A DNA stretch of 64,000 nt from Nymphaea colorata. Taxonomy: Eukaryota > Streptophyta > Magnoliopsida > Nymphaeales > Nymphaeaceae. The stretch is from positions 22,338,131-22,402,130 of the forward strand of contig NC_045140.1 of the NCBI RefSeq assembly GCF_008831285.2, written 5' to 3'. Below, piece by piece: positions 1 to 11,075 of this stretch. The notes beneath the pieces are model-generated. The model was not told the DNA's origin, did not search any database, and saw only the letters and a list, made by a program, of their open reading frames with translations. Within the stretch, counting starts at the first letter, position 1, and each line of letters starts with the position of its first letter. Made by a program: the position numbers and the translations under genes.

Positions 1-721
1 TGGATTTTTTCCCCCCTGAATTTGTGTTCTCTGATAGGCTGTTTGATCGATTCATATGTTATCATGTAAGAACAAGGAAGAACGGGTTCTGACACCAATT
101 TCAAGCAATGATTTGCAGTTGGAAGAGGAAGAGAAAAAAAAAAATATTGGGAAAAGAATGATAACTTCAGTTAACTCAAATAAGAAAGAAAATGGGAAAA
201 ATGAAAGATAATTACTTGAATGACTTGTGCACTCAACTAATAATTAAATGGGATTAAGTTTTAAAGGATATGAATCTTATATTTTGATTAGATGTCGCAA
301 TGCATTTTAGATATCTAAAAAAAGATTCAAAAGGAAAATATTTTGCATCAGTATGATCCAATAAGCTCAATAACGCTTCCCTCGCACTTGCATCAGATGC
401 CCTAACCAAAAATGATTTTTCCGTTGTCTAATTTCCTTTCTGACTTGACCATACCTTTCTGAGATTCTCCTTCTTTTGTAATCGAATGATATGCGGAAAC
501 GATTTATACAAACCCTTATTCTATGTCGGATGTTTGGTCTTTTTCTTCTCTGTCCGTGTGGGCCAATGTTTCGTCATGACTTGTCGTTATCCAACCAGGA
601 GCCATTGTTGACTTGAAATGGTTTTCCGATCGCCTCAGAAATGCCCCACTTAAATGCCACAATCCAACCAGGATAAACTTATCATTTAATTGTTGTTGAT
701 GCAGAGCCATCTTGAGACGCA
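1..721. other. Upstream region of the invertase gene
   Basis: AT-rich non-coding sequence. I see no gene in it. It presumably contains the promoter and 5' UTR of the invertase that starts at 722, but no TATA box stands out at a convincing distance. Confidence 0.5.
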
Positions 722-3701
722 ATGGGCTCTTGCAGGGTGACACTCCTGGTTCTCATACACTCACTGTTCTTCCTCAGTGGAATTCAAGCATCCCATCTTA
801 TTTTAGAAGAGCTTCAGTCTCTGCAGTCTAGTGCTACTCAGAACCAACCTTACAGAACCGGTTATCACTTCCAACCGCAGAGTCATTGGATCAACGGTAT
901 GCCTCCGACTCCGACCTTTTCTTTGCTGTACTTTAACTGGTTTCGAACAGTTGAGAATCGGTTCTAACACATTCCTCTCTCTTTTCCATGGAATGGCTTT
1001 TGTGGGCGCCCAGATCCTAATGGTGAGTCTTCCATGTTTCCAGATTTCGGCATACGATTGTGAATGGAAACTAAATTGATAAGTTGAATCGGCTGACTGT
1101 CATCACTTACATTTGTTTTGATTCCTGTGCTCTTCGTTTTCAAACTGCAGGCCCTATGTACTACAAGGGAGTCTATCATCTGTTCTACCAGTACAACCCA
1201 TATGGTGCCGTATGGGGCAACATAATTTGGGCTCATTCTGTATCAACGGATTTGATCAATTGGGTTGCTCTTGAACCTGCAATTTTTCCCTCTGGGCCTT
1301 TTGACATAAATGGTTGTTGGTCTGGCTCAGCTACCATCCTCCCAGGAGGCGATCCTGCCATCTTGTACACAGGAATAAACACGGCGAACCAACAGGTCCA
1401 GAACATTGCGTTCCCCAAGAACCGATTTGACCCTTTCCTCAGGGAGTGGGAGAAGCCATCTTACAACCCTTTAATGGCTCCTACTCCTGAAAATAAGATC
1501 AATGCAAGTTCTTTTAGGGACCCAACTACAGCGTGGAAAGGTAAGGATGGGATCTGGAGGGTTCTCGTGGGCAACAAACGAGGTCATAGGGGAATGGCTC
1601 TTCTTTACAGAAGCAGGGATTTCATACACTGGGTTAAGGCAAAACACCCTCTCCACTCCTCGGCAGGCACTGGGATGTGGGAATGCCCCGATTTTTTCCC
1701 TGTTGCTCTTAAAGGTACTGAGGGTTTGGACACCTCTGTTATCGGTCAAGATGTGAAGCATGTATTAAAGGCAAGCTTGGACGACAAGAAGTACGAGTAT
1801 TATACTGTGGGGACATATCTGCATCAAGAAGACAAGTACATACCTGATAATACATCTCCAGATAATGCCACCGGGCTTCGCTATGACTATGGCAAGTTCT
1901 ACGCCTCGAAGACATTCTTTGATAGTGCCAAGAACAGAAGAATCCTTTTGGGATGGATGAACGAATCAGACAGTGTAGCAAGTGATTGGCAGAAAGGCTG
2001 GGCTGGTATCCATGTAAGTATTTTCTAGTAGTTAGATGATGCTATGATAATCTCTATACTACCGTATCAATTCTGTCGATGTACCTATTTACCAGATCTG
2101 CAAAGATACGATTGGTTAATTGCATCCTTGTGAAAATTAAGATGACAATAGTTGGGTCAGTGCTGTGTCCAACATCAGCTGATGGTGCTAGATTCTGCAG
2201 AAACATACTCTGCTCATTTATTATTTCACTACCAAAATTTAAAACTAATAAAGTTGGTTCTTTTCTATTCGATTCAGTCAATTCCGAGAAAAATTTGGCT
2301 CGACCCAAGTGGAAGGCAACTCGTCCAATGGCCAGTGGAAGAACTGGAAGCTCTACGTGGAAAAAGATATGAAATAAAAAATAAGCAGATCAACAGCGGA
2401 TCTACTGTTGAGATTCCACTAGCAGATTCATCACAGGTAAGAATGTCATTGCAGGTTTGCTAAGAAGGCAACGGTTTATATGCGTCTAAAGATACCATCT
2501 CATGCTCTGTTTCTATTTGGCCTGAAACATTTAGATCCACTGATTATATTGAACCAAAGAATATGAATTTTATTCATGTGCTTTTGATCCTTAGGCGGAT
2601 GTAGAAGTTGCTTTTGACTTGCATAGCCTCGAGGAGGCTGAGCTCTTGGACCCAAATCTTGTGGACCCTCAACTGATATGCAGTGAGAAGGGTGCCTCTG
2701 TTAAGGGTGGAGTTGGGCCTTTTGGTCTGTTGGTATTGGCTTCCAAAGATTTGCAGGAGCGGACTGCGGTCTTCTTCAGGGTGTTCAAGGGCCATGACAG
2801 TAAATATGTTGTGGTCATGTGCAGTGACCAAAGCAGGTGAATTTCCCAGTTGGATTCTTAATTTTTGCTTATGAATACAGTTTCAAAGATTTTAGACTGA
2901 AAGTTTAAATAATGCAGGTCGACATTGACAAAGGACGTCGATAAAACTACTTATGGTGGTTTTGTAGATGTGGATCTAGCAGATGGAAAGTTATCTCTGC
3001 GTTCTTTGGTATGTTTTACTTTTACGCAGCAGTCACTGCGTTGCATGGTTTTGCTTATGGACAAGCTAGTTACTTATTTTTGAAGCCGGCATGCTGCTTT
3101 GACTTGTAGTTGGTTTTAAATTCATGACAATGTTTAGCATAATACACGGATACTCATTCTAAAACGTGAAGCTCCAAAGATATTCATCACCTTGGAGATC
3201 GCTTTTTCTATTCCAGAAAGGAAGTATTATTTAATGTTTCCAGTTGCTTATTGGAAAATTTAATTAGCTTCTGCATGTTTTCAAATGTCCAAAAGATTCC
3301 ATTCAATTACTGTTTAGATGCAGGAAAGACATGGCTAATGAGTATGTTATTCGAGGCTATATACCACCTTTTAATGCTCTTAAACTGATCTTGGTATTAA
3401 CCACCAAGTAATTGCTCAAGCAGTACTTGTTCTGGCGGACCTCGTTTCTGAAATCAGTCTGTTATTTCCATCTGATCGCTACTTGCTTTCGAAGCCTTAT
3501 GAAGTTGATAAATGCTTGTAGATTGATCATTCTATCGTCGAGAGCTTTGGTGCTGGTGGAAAGACTTGCATGACCGCGAGGGTTTACCCTCAGAAGGCCT
3601 TGGGACGCGACGCCCGCCTCTTTGTGTTCAACAATGGAGCCGCCACCATCGGCATATCGAGATTGAGTGCGTGGACGATGTCGGATGCCTCCGTCAACTG
3701 A
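722..3701 (+). CDS. Cell-wall type beta-fructofuranosidase (acid invertase or fructan exohydrolase, GH32)
   Basis: Secreted GH32 enzyme that hydrolyses sucrose, or fructans, in the cell wall. Seven exons with clean GT-AG borders: 722-896, 1014-1022, 1151-2013, 2278-2436, 2595-2836, 2918-3008 and 3522-3701. They give 572 residues, the usual family length. Residues 1-23 look like a signal peptide. The motif WINDPNGP (about 56-63) carries the nucleophile Asp59, FRDP (about 183-186) the stabilising Asp185, and WECPDFFP (about 238-245) the acid/base Glu239. Pro after Cys in WECPD is the cell-wall form; vacuolar enzymes have Val there. The C-terminal beta-sandwich follows, with [10 protein letters not shown] and the ending of the last exon typical of the family. 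In the substrate-pocket loop (residues 299-303, DNATG) the Asp found in invertases is kept but the usual Trp and Lys are replaced, so sucrose versus fructan preference is open. The family assignment is firm and the substrate is not. Confidence 0.95.
1014..1022 (+). other. 9-nt invertase mini-exon
   Basis: ATCCTAATG lies between CAG and GTGAGT. Spliced between 896 and 1151 it completes the codons for DPNG in the catalytic WINDPNG motif. Without it the active-site nucleophile is lost but the frame is kept. This mini-exon is a known hallmark of plant acid invertase genes. Confidence 0.95.
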
Positions 3702-5027
3702 TCGACAAAAGGACTTTTTTGTTCTCTTTTGTCTCGTATAGATCATTATTCTCGAAACATATTGCCAATAATGGGTAGAATAAATGTAGGGCAAATATAA
3801 ACTTTATATTGGCAAGAATGACTAGAATAAATGTACGAGGAAATGCAGATGACAAATCTTATTGTTCTTTGTTCCCCTTTTCACTCTCTTGTGCTAAGAC
3901 TGTGGTTACATGTGTAGCAATAAATTCCATATGATGGAAGAGAATTTAAGAGAAATCTCTCAGATCTCTGGTTTTCTTGGTTTTCTTGTTCTTTCTTTTA
4001 TGGGTTTGAATTGATTTTTCTGACGCTTCACAGAAGTCCCAGGTTATCAACTTTTCGGCCTCTGACTAGCTTCCATCCTATGGATGGAGCAGATTTAGCT
4101 TATAAAAAAATTTCGGTGCTTGCATGCAAGTTTTTTGAAAAAAAAAAGCAAGGTAAAAAGATTAATCAGTAAAATCTATTCATCTTCTGAGGAACTTTTT
4201 GTAATCAGAGAAAATAATTACCTTATTTGTATTTATATTTATTTTAACTTAGAAAGATAGTTGAAATTTCAGGCTTTCCCAGAATGCAAAGTAAACATTT
4301 CCCCGGTAATGTCCACCTTGTTTGATTGGTTTTCGAAACCTTAACCTGGTATCAAAGACAAATGCACTCAATCAAACGTAAAGAGAGGAATCAATCTGCT
4401 GTATTTCTATTTTTCAATCTGATGCACTTGTATTTCTTGATCGAAGAACCGCAAGAAACTGCAGAGCCAATCGGCTGTCAACGTTTTCGGGTGCAAATTG
4501 CTTGGATCGCCTGGCGGTATGAGCAATACCGGGACTTCATACGTTTGTTTTTGAATGAAAAGTCAAAAGTTTTATAGAAAGAAGTTTTAGGTCAAAGATT
4601 TTAGATTGAAGCATAGCAAAATCAAAGTCGGGTATACTCCGTGATGGACAAGAAACACTTTATAGGGTTTCATCGACAGAAGACTGACTTATGTAATAGC
4701 TAATAATGAAGACTTTTCTCTCTTGATCTAATTAAAAAAAAAAGGCATATGAATTCAGCAACCAAGTGATAAGTCCCATACCGGTGCATGCCCTTTCTCC
4801 AAGTAACCTTTCCTTTCCCCCAAGTAAGCTTCCACATAAACATATTTACAAGTAACATTTTGCACTAGATGACTGATTTGCTATTAAAACAAGAAAGCTC
4901 GGTAGACGACGCATTTTGTGGGAAGGCAGACTTTTTGAGGTTGCCCTCAACTTGGATTTTATCGTGTAGAATCAAGCATGTGAGCAGCAGTGGCAGAGAA
5001 ACTAAGAACATAATAAGCAATAATCAG
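3702..5027. other. 3' flank of the invertase and intergenic sequence
   Basis: AT-rich sequence with stretches resembling polyadenylation signals just after the stop codon (for example AATAAATG near 3780 and 3826). I see no gene. An 83-codon open frame at 4326-4577 has no recognisable feature. Confidence 0.5.
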
Positions 5028-5160
5028 GATTGTCTTGGTTTTTAGTTTTTTATGTAACACCCTAAAGCTTGAATCTTGTATCCAAAATTGCGAAAATTTT
5101 TAAAAACTTGTAAAAAGGATTGTTAAGTTGTTGATTGTCTTGGTTTTTAGTTTTTTATGT
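5028..5160. repeat. Exact 28-bp direct repeat flanking about 77 bp
   Basis: The same 28 bases occur at 5028-5055 and 5133-5160. The sequence just inside the first copy begins TGTAACACCC, which resembles the start of plant LTRs, and TGTTACA occurs at 5231-5237. No target-site duplication or primer-binding site was found, so a solo LTR is only a possibility. Confidence 0.8.
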
Positions 5161-8100
5161 GAAGCTGGTAGGAAGCCAGTTGACATCCATCGAGCCTAGA
5201 GCCCAAGCCCAGTGCAGACTAGGGCCTAGTTGTTACAACGATTGTTGACCAGAGTCAACTTTTAGACACTAACTACGAAAAGGTGGTCCTTCATTCATTG
5301 ACCTCAATAGGCAATGATCAGATCACATGCAGCTTGCGTTTGCTGCGTGGATGATTTAGTCAATGATGGGGATTGTTTTTGTTGAAGAACTCCATGGTCG
5401 TTTCTCAATGTATCATGTAGCCCACCATATCTTTGACTGGAAAATTGGACTCCGAATTCGAGCAGACTTCTGAAGATGATTGCATTTGGTGGGCCGGCCA
5501 AATATATATATGATAAACTTGCTTCAAAAGTCCCACCCGATCTTCATGCATATTGAAAATTTCAATGTGGCCAGTGCCACTAAATTTTCGGAATGAATCA
5601 AGCGATTCTGCCTTCATTTTTCTTTTGTTCCTTCCTGATTAGGCGTCTGTGCACTCTACGAGACTGATGAGCTGCAGTATACTGGGCTGCGTAGGTTCGA
5701 ATCTAGCTGCTGTCAAATCCATCGACTAGCACAGAGTCGCGGTTAGTGCATAGCCCCAACCACTTACGAATCTCATCCGGATCGGACCAACACCATGTGC
5801 GCCATGGACCCACCACCTCTTGGTGCTCACGTGGTTCGATATGGGGTCGACCACTATAGAAACCGGGGAAGTACGATTCACTCATCACCATCTCTTCACA
5901 TGATGAGCAATATTCATGGGCAGTTCGTGTCTTGTGAATTCGTTCAATGAACAGATTGATTTGCTTGATCTTCTTGTTGTTTCACCAAGTTGATCGATTT
6001 GTGTGAGCTGCTAACTAAAGAAAGTCTCATTCCTTGGCCCACAATCAATGGTGTCACCTCTATGCTTCGTTCACTTTCTCATCTCTTTTTTTCTTCCCTT
6101 TTGTTTTCCTTCCCTAATCAAACGTGAAATTAACAGAAAGAGACCGATCGAACAAGGTTGGAGCCTTCTGATTCGATTTTTCTCTGTGTTCTTGGTCCAA
6201 ATGTATGGAGGTGATTGGAGGTGGAAGTTCTTCGTATTGGGGAGTGGAAAATGTTGAAACGGTTCAGATCTCATTGAGATTACGGCTGAACAAGAGTTCA
6301 GGATCCTCTCCATATCAATCCGTTGAATGATATATATTTCAAACTAATTGTGTTCTTGAAAGGTGTTTTGCTTCTTGAATTTGCATAAAATAATTTAAAT
6401 TGCAACTTGCAGATGCCTTGTTTAATGATGCTTTTCAATAAATTAAAATAACACTAGTACCTTAGAGAAGGGGAGAGATTAACTCAGCTTTTGATGCTGT
6501 TAAATAACAAAACACCAGCCAAACTACATGGGAAAATTTCAATCAAAATTGCACAAAAATCGTGTATTTTCATGTCTAACTTTTATGTTGGCATTAGGCA
6601 TGTAGCAACATTAGACCTTCAGAATTAGTTAGTGATCAGGTTCTTGCTTTTTCTATTTCACATACTTTAATTTTGAACAACAACCTCCTTCCTTGGTTTT
6701 GTCCAAGCATCTCGCTGGTTTCATGTGAATCCAATTCAAGACAGAAATTTAGATTTTGAAGAGTTGTCAATTCAGGTGAGCTTGAGGAGTATTTCATTCT
6801 ACCATCCCACTGAGAGCCAACACTTTTACCATTCCTCTCATCCATCGGTGTACAAGGCTTATTTTTTTATGTTTCTAAGTAATATTTATGCTATGATGTT
6901 TCAACTTGCATATCATATCAATGTATTTTCTTCTCTATTTTTCTACCCAGTCCAAGGAATTGACACCACAAAGAGCTTGAAACAAGGATTGGCTGCCGAT
7001 CAACCCACATCTCATCTGTTGTGCCAACCCACTTGAGATTATCAGTAACCCAAACCACAACGTGGTTTTTCTTTCTCCAAGTAGAAAAATTGGTGGGCCA
7101 CAGACTTACTAGTAAACTGGGTAAGTACTTGCCAAGAAGAGCTCCATCAGACTCTCTACATGAAAATTTCAACAGCAAGGAGGTAAGCTCTATACCCATT
7201 TCTTTGGACAACTTGCCAGGAATTTGTCTACCAATCATAAAGGAAAAGGGAACCGTATAATTTGGATACATTAAATCACAAATCAACTTTTATGGTGCAA
7301 ATTAAAATGGGTTCAGCTATCCTTTCATGAGCAACAACTGAACCCTTGAATGTTTAATTAACAAGTCATACTCTATATATATATATATCAACCACCAAAG
7401 AGATTCCAAGCCCAGTAGATAAACACCCTTTTGGGGAGTAAATGTCATAAGGCGGATGGATGGCGGAAAGATTGAACTTATTCATAGAATATCTCCTCTT
7501 TGCTATTACTTGCAGATGTGACTTGATCGACTGTTGAACCTTCAATGTCTTGCATCCGAGCTAGCGTTACTGTTTGGTAAAGCTAGCCTTGCAGGTTGAA
7601 GGAGACATGAAGCTCGATTATTTGCAAGTTAATGAACCGAACAACCGGGCAGAATTGTTAGGTTATCTGCAACACAGAACCGGCCATGCACATGGCCGTG
7701 GCCCCTACCGTGCCTTAATCTCAGCGACGGACATCGATAAGAAAGGTATATGTGGGCCAACCGTCCATATCCATCGTTACAGCGTCCGCATATCGGAAAT
7801 GAATTCAAAGCATTTGCTCTGTCCCAGACCTTGAAAGAGTTTTCTTCATACTGAAATTTTCATTGTAATCTTTTTTTTTTTTTTTGTTAAGTAAAGAGGA
7901 GGAATATTTCATCATACCATTTACCATTCAATAAGAGGGTCAAAGCCTCCACCCCTCCCCGATCCCTGTAAAGTACTAAGCGTGTTTTTTAGTGCCTCAA
8001 AGTGATGCCTCCGCTATTCTTTTACTTGTATATCGATGCCATCACCTCACCTACCATTCTTCCCTTTTTTTTTGCCATTCTGATCATTTTAATTTAGATG

Positions 8101-8232
8101 ATTTGTGAGGTGGGAGAAGAATTATTATGCTGGGGAAACAACAGACAAATATTTTAAAAATATTAATGGATTAATGAACATCAAGCAACCTACACCACTC
8201 CACACACACACTCTCTCTTTCTCTGATCTGTC
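5161..8232. other. Intergenic sequence
   Basis: No gene could be supported on either strand. Scattered open frames of 60-120 codons (for example 5703-5891 minus, 6918-7286 minus, 7574-7834 plus) lack recognisable domains and consistent splice partners. A short TA run occurs at about 7372-7388. Confidence 0.4.
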
Positions 8233-8252
8233 TATATATATATATATATATA
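8233..8252. repeat. (TA)10 microsatellite
   Basis: Uninterrupted TA dinucleotides seen directly. The flanks to 9094 contain homopolymer T tracts and no gene I can support. Confidence 0.9.
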
Positions 8253-9094
8253 ACAGCTCAAGCAGGGGATCCTTCTCTTATCAGAAGCAACCAAGAAAAT
8301 GTACCGTTAAACAACAGTCCAAGCAAATACATGAATGCTGGTGCTGACGTGATGCTGCCAACTGAAGAACCTCTCCATCCTCTCCCACGCCGGTGCAAAC
8401 AACAACTAATTCGCCCTAAATTGGTGAGTGGACGTAGGTTTAACTTTAATCGTCATGATGTTTTTTTACCTCTTTTAAACCCAAATAACAAAATAATAAA
8501 ATTTCTTCACTTTTTCTAAATGTTTTTTTTTTTTAACTTTCATTTATTACATGTACAGGCGTTACTTTGCATTTAAAATTTCCAAAGCGATGATCCATGA
8601 CGAAAATTTGTGGAATTATTCGCATGGTTCGCACGTCAGAGCGGTTGAGATGTCACATACAAACAAATCATCCTCGCCACCCAAAACTCCACGCTCATCT
8701 CCACGTTTGGTCTTTAAAATCAACTGTAAACGATTTGATCCTTGAACTCGTCTTTTCTAATACCAGAAAGGAAATATGTGGACAGTTCATCCCACCATGG
8801 TAAGCACAACGACCCTTCGGAGCTTGATTGGGTGCAACTCCGCCATGTCTGCTACTGTTTGCACTTCCTGAAAGTTGAAAACTCAGCGTCTCGGAGAACT
8901 TAGCTTGTCTAGGTATACCCGGTTGTACGGACACCCCAAAACCTTGGTCCCCCATCGCGACTTTTAGGGGGCATTTGGTTGTCCTCCCCTTGTTAAATCA
9001 GACCTTGTCAACGTATAAGGATTTCATATGTGGATCTTACCTTTGATCTCATATCCTTAGTTTGATGAATATAGTATTATGGATCTATTGTAGA

Positions 9095-9520
9095 TGTAGC
9101 AATTCGACCGAGTTTGGGCCCCTAGTTCGACGGATCTCAATCTACACCCTAGCAATTTCGGTTCCAACCTCAAAATGTTAGGAACTAGGACAATCATCAC
9201 ATTAATGACCTCCCTTTATAAGTCTTTGAAGATTCCTCGCAATCTTTTATACAGGACTAAACTTTTGGGGTGTTACAATCCACCACCCTTAAGACACAAG
9301 TGTCCGTGCGTGTGGGACCACAAGTCTGAGTGTTGAACCGGCTCTGATACCATTGTAACAATCTTACCTACTCTTGGGTTCGGGCCTCTGGTTCGACGGA
9401 TCCCAACCTACACTCTAGCAGTTTCGGTTCCAACCTCAAAATGCTATGCTAGAAACCAGAACAATCATCACATTAATGGCCTTCCTTTATAAGTCCTTGA
9501 AGATCCCTCACAATCTTCTA
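9095..9520 (-). mobile_element. TRIM-like miniature LTR retrotransposon
   Basis: Two direct repeats flank about 76 bp. The left repeat, 9095-9277, reads on the minus strand from TGTAACACCCC to GCTACA, so it has TG...CA ends and is about 183 bp. The right repeat starts at 9354 and stays similar to about 9520, after which its outer end is lost. Immediately inside the right repeat, 9341-9352 is the complement of TGGTATCAGAGC, the usual plant primer-binding site for initiator tRNA-Met. Immediately inside the left repeat, 9278-9290 is purine-rich on the minus strand and fits a polypurine tract. There is no room for gag or pol, so the element must have depended on enzymes from elsewhere. The repeats have diverged considerably, so the insertion is not recent. 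Confidence 0.8.
9341..9352 (-). other. Retroelement primer-binding site
   Basis: The minus strand reads TGGTATCAGAGC, matching the 3' end complement of plant initiator tRNA-Met. It sits one base inside the right-hand terminal repeat of the TRIM-like element. Confidence 0.8.
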
Positions 9521-11075
9521 ATAGCAGATCCATATTAAATTCAAGGTTCTCGAACCCCAAGTAATCAAATGGCCTATCAAGATAAAAAGTAATCTCAAAG
9601 GACTAATGACCAACTTAGTGGGGTTATCCAGTGAAAAATCTGTGCCCATCTTCCTCGGCTGATTTGCTTTTTTGGAGCTTCTGCCGTTTCCCCACTTCGG
9701 TGGGCTTGTCTAAGGATGACAAACAGTTTGGATCCAGATACAGATACAATATACCAAAAGAACGAAAGGATCTTTAAACAAGATCCAATCCATTTGCCAT
9801 GCCTTTCTCACAAGATTCCCATCTTAAATGACCTAGGAACAAGAAGTAGCTAGGTTCCTCATATGTGTGTGCGTGCACGCCCTTGCTTGCTGCCAAAAAT
9901 TGCTTTTCATATGTCCGTCAATCAATCGCAACTACCCTCAATTTAAGGATTTGATCAAGAATAGTAGAATGGCTACAAGAAGAAAGGGTGCATCAATACC
10001 TTGGGGTGGGGGGTGGGAGCATTGCTAAAAACTAACCTCAATTTTTTGTCAAGCCCAACAAGAAAGCAGAAACCCTACCATTTCTCTTATTATACTTCGA
10101 GATTGGTCAATGTACAGATGATCAACATAACTTTTTTGTTTCATTTAATGAAAGATTTGGAGATCCACCCTCGGGTTTCAGATATACATGGGAATGGGTG
10201 ATCGTGTGGGTGTGATCGATGTTTATGGCGGCCGTTTTGATCAAATTCGATAATGTAGATGTCAGTTCCACGATTTAGATGAAAAATAAGCTTCGGTTAC
10301 TCGCTTCTAGGCGCAAAGGAGCATTTTTCAAGGTAACGAAATCCGGCATTTTCATGGTTAAATGAGTTTTCGGCATGTCAGTCTTTTCATGATCATCGAT
10401 TTGCAGAACGTTACCGAATAATGAGTACATGTCAAAACTACATGGGGGACGCATTCTTTGCCGTAAGGATGAAGCAGCTTAGAAGACCTTCGTTGAGCTC
10501 AAGAAAGGAATAGATTGATATCGAGGAAGAACTTAGGCAGGGCAAATAAGTAAGCCAACAATCTGCCCCACAGATCGCATTTATATGGCCAAATCTTAAT
10601 AAATAGAACAGCATTTGCAACGATAAGAGATCTCGTCAACCCGATTTTGTGCGGCAGATAATCACATAGAACGAAGCCAATAGCCATTAGAACACCAGAG
10701 GATGACAAAGATGTTATCTTCTTTACCGATCAAAACCCCAGTTGCGCGAGAACAGAAGGAGAAACGAGGTTTTAAGGAAGGGCTCAACCAGCCTATTGGC
10801 ACACTGGCCTGGCCTGGCTTGGCCATCACATTTATGATCCAATAAAATAAGCACCAGAGAGAGAGAGAGAGAGTTTAAATTTCAAAAAGCAGCAGGTCAT
10901 AAAAAAGAAAGAAAAAGTGAAACTCTTTTTACAAAGCAATCTCTATTGACCAACAAAAGGATTGTACAAAAAATGACAAATCCGTGTTTGGGGTTTTCTG
11001 ATTAAATTTTCTTCTGCAAAGATCAGATGGGCATGGTATTTTTTTTCTCATTGAATATGGAAGACATGGTTGATT
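9521..11075. other. Intergenic sequence downstream of the ATL gene
   Basis: I see no gene. The stretch includes a short AG microsatellite at 10857-10873 and, near 11000, the probable 3' UTR of the minus-strand ATL gene. Open frames at 10001-10201 and 10438-10708 have no recognisable content. Confidence 0.45.

Noticed and set aside
5684-5720. GGTTCGAATCTAG resembling a tRNA T-loop or SINE B box
   Set aside because: No T-stem, D-arm, anticodon stem or acceptor stem pairs around it on either strand, and no A box at the right distance.
8963-9094. GGGGGCATTTGGTT, a MITE-type end
   Set aside because: No matching inverted terminal repeat or target duplication was found.
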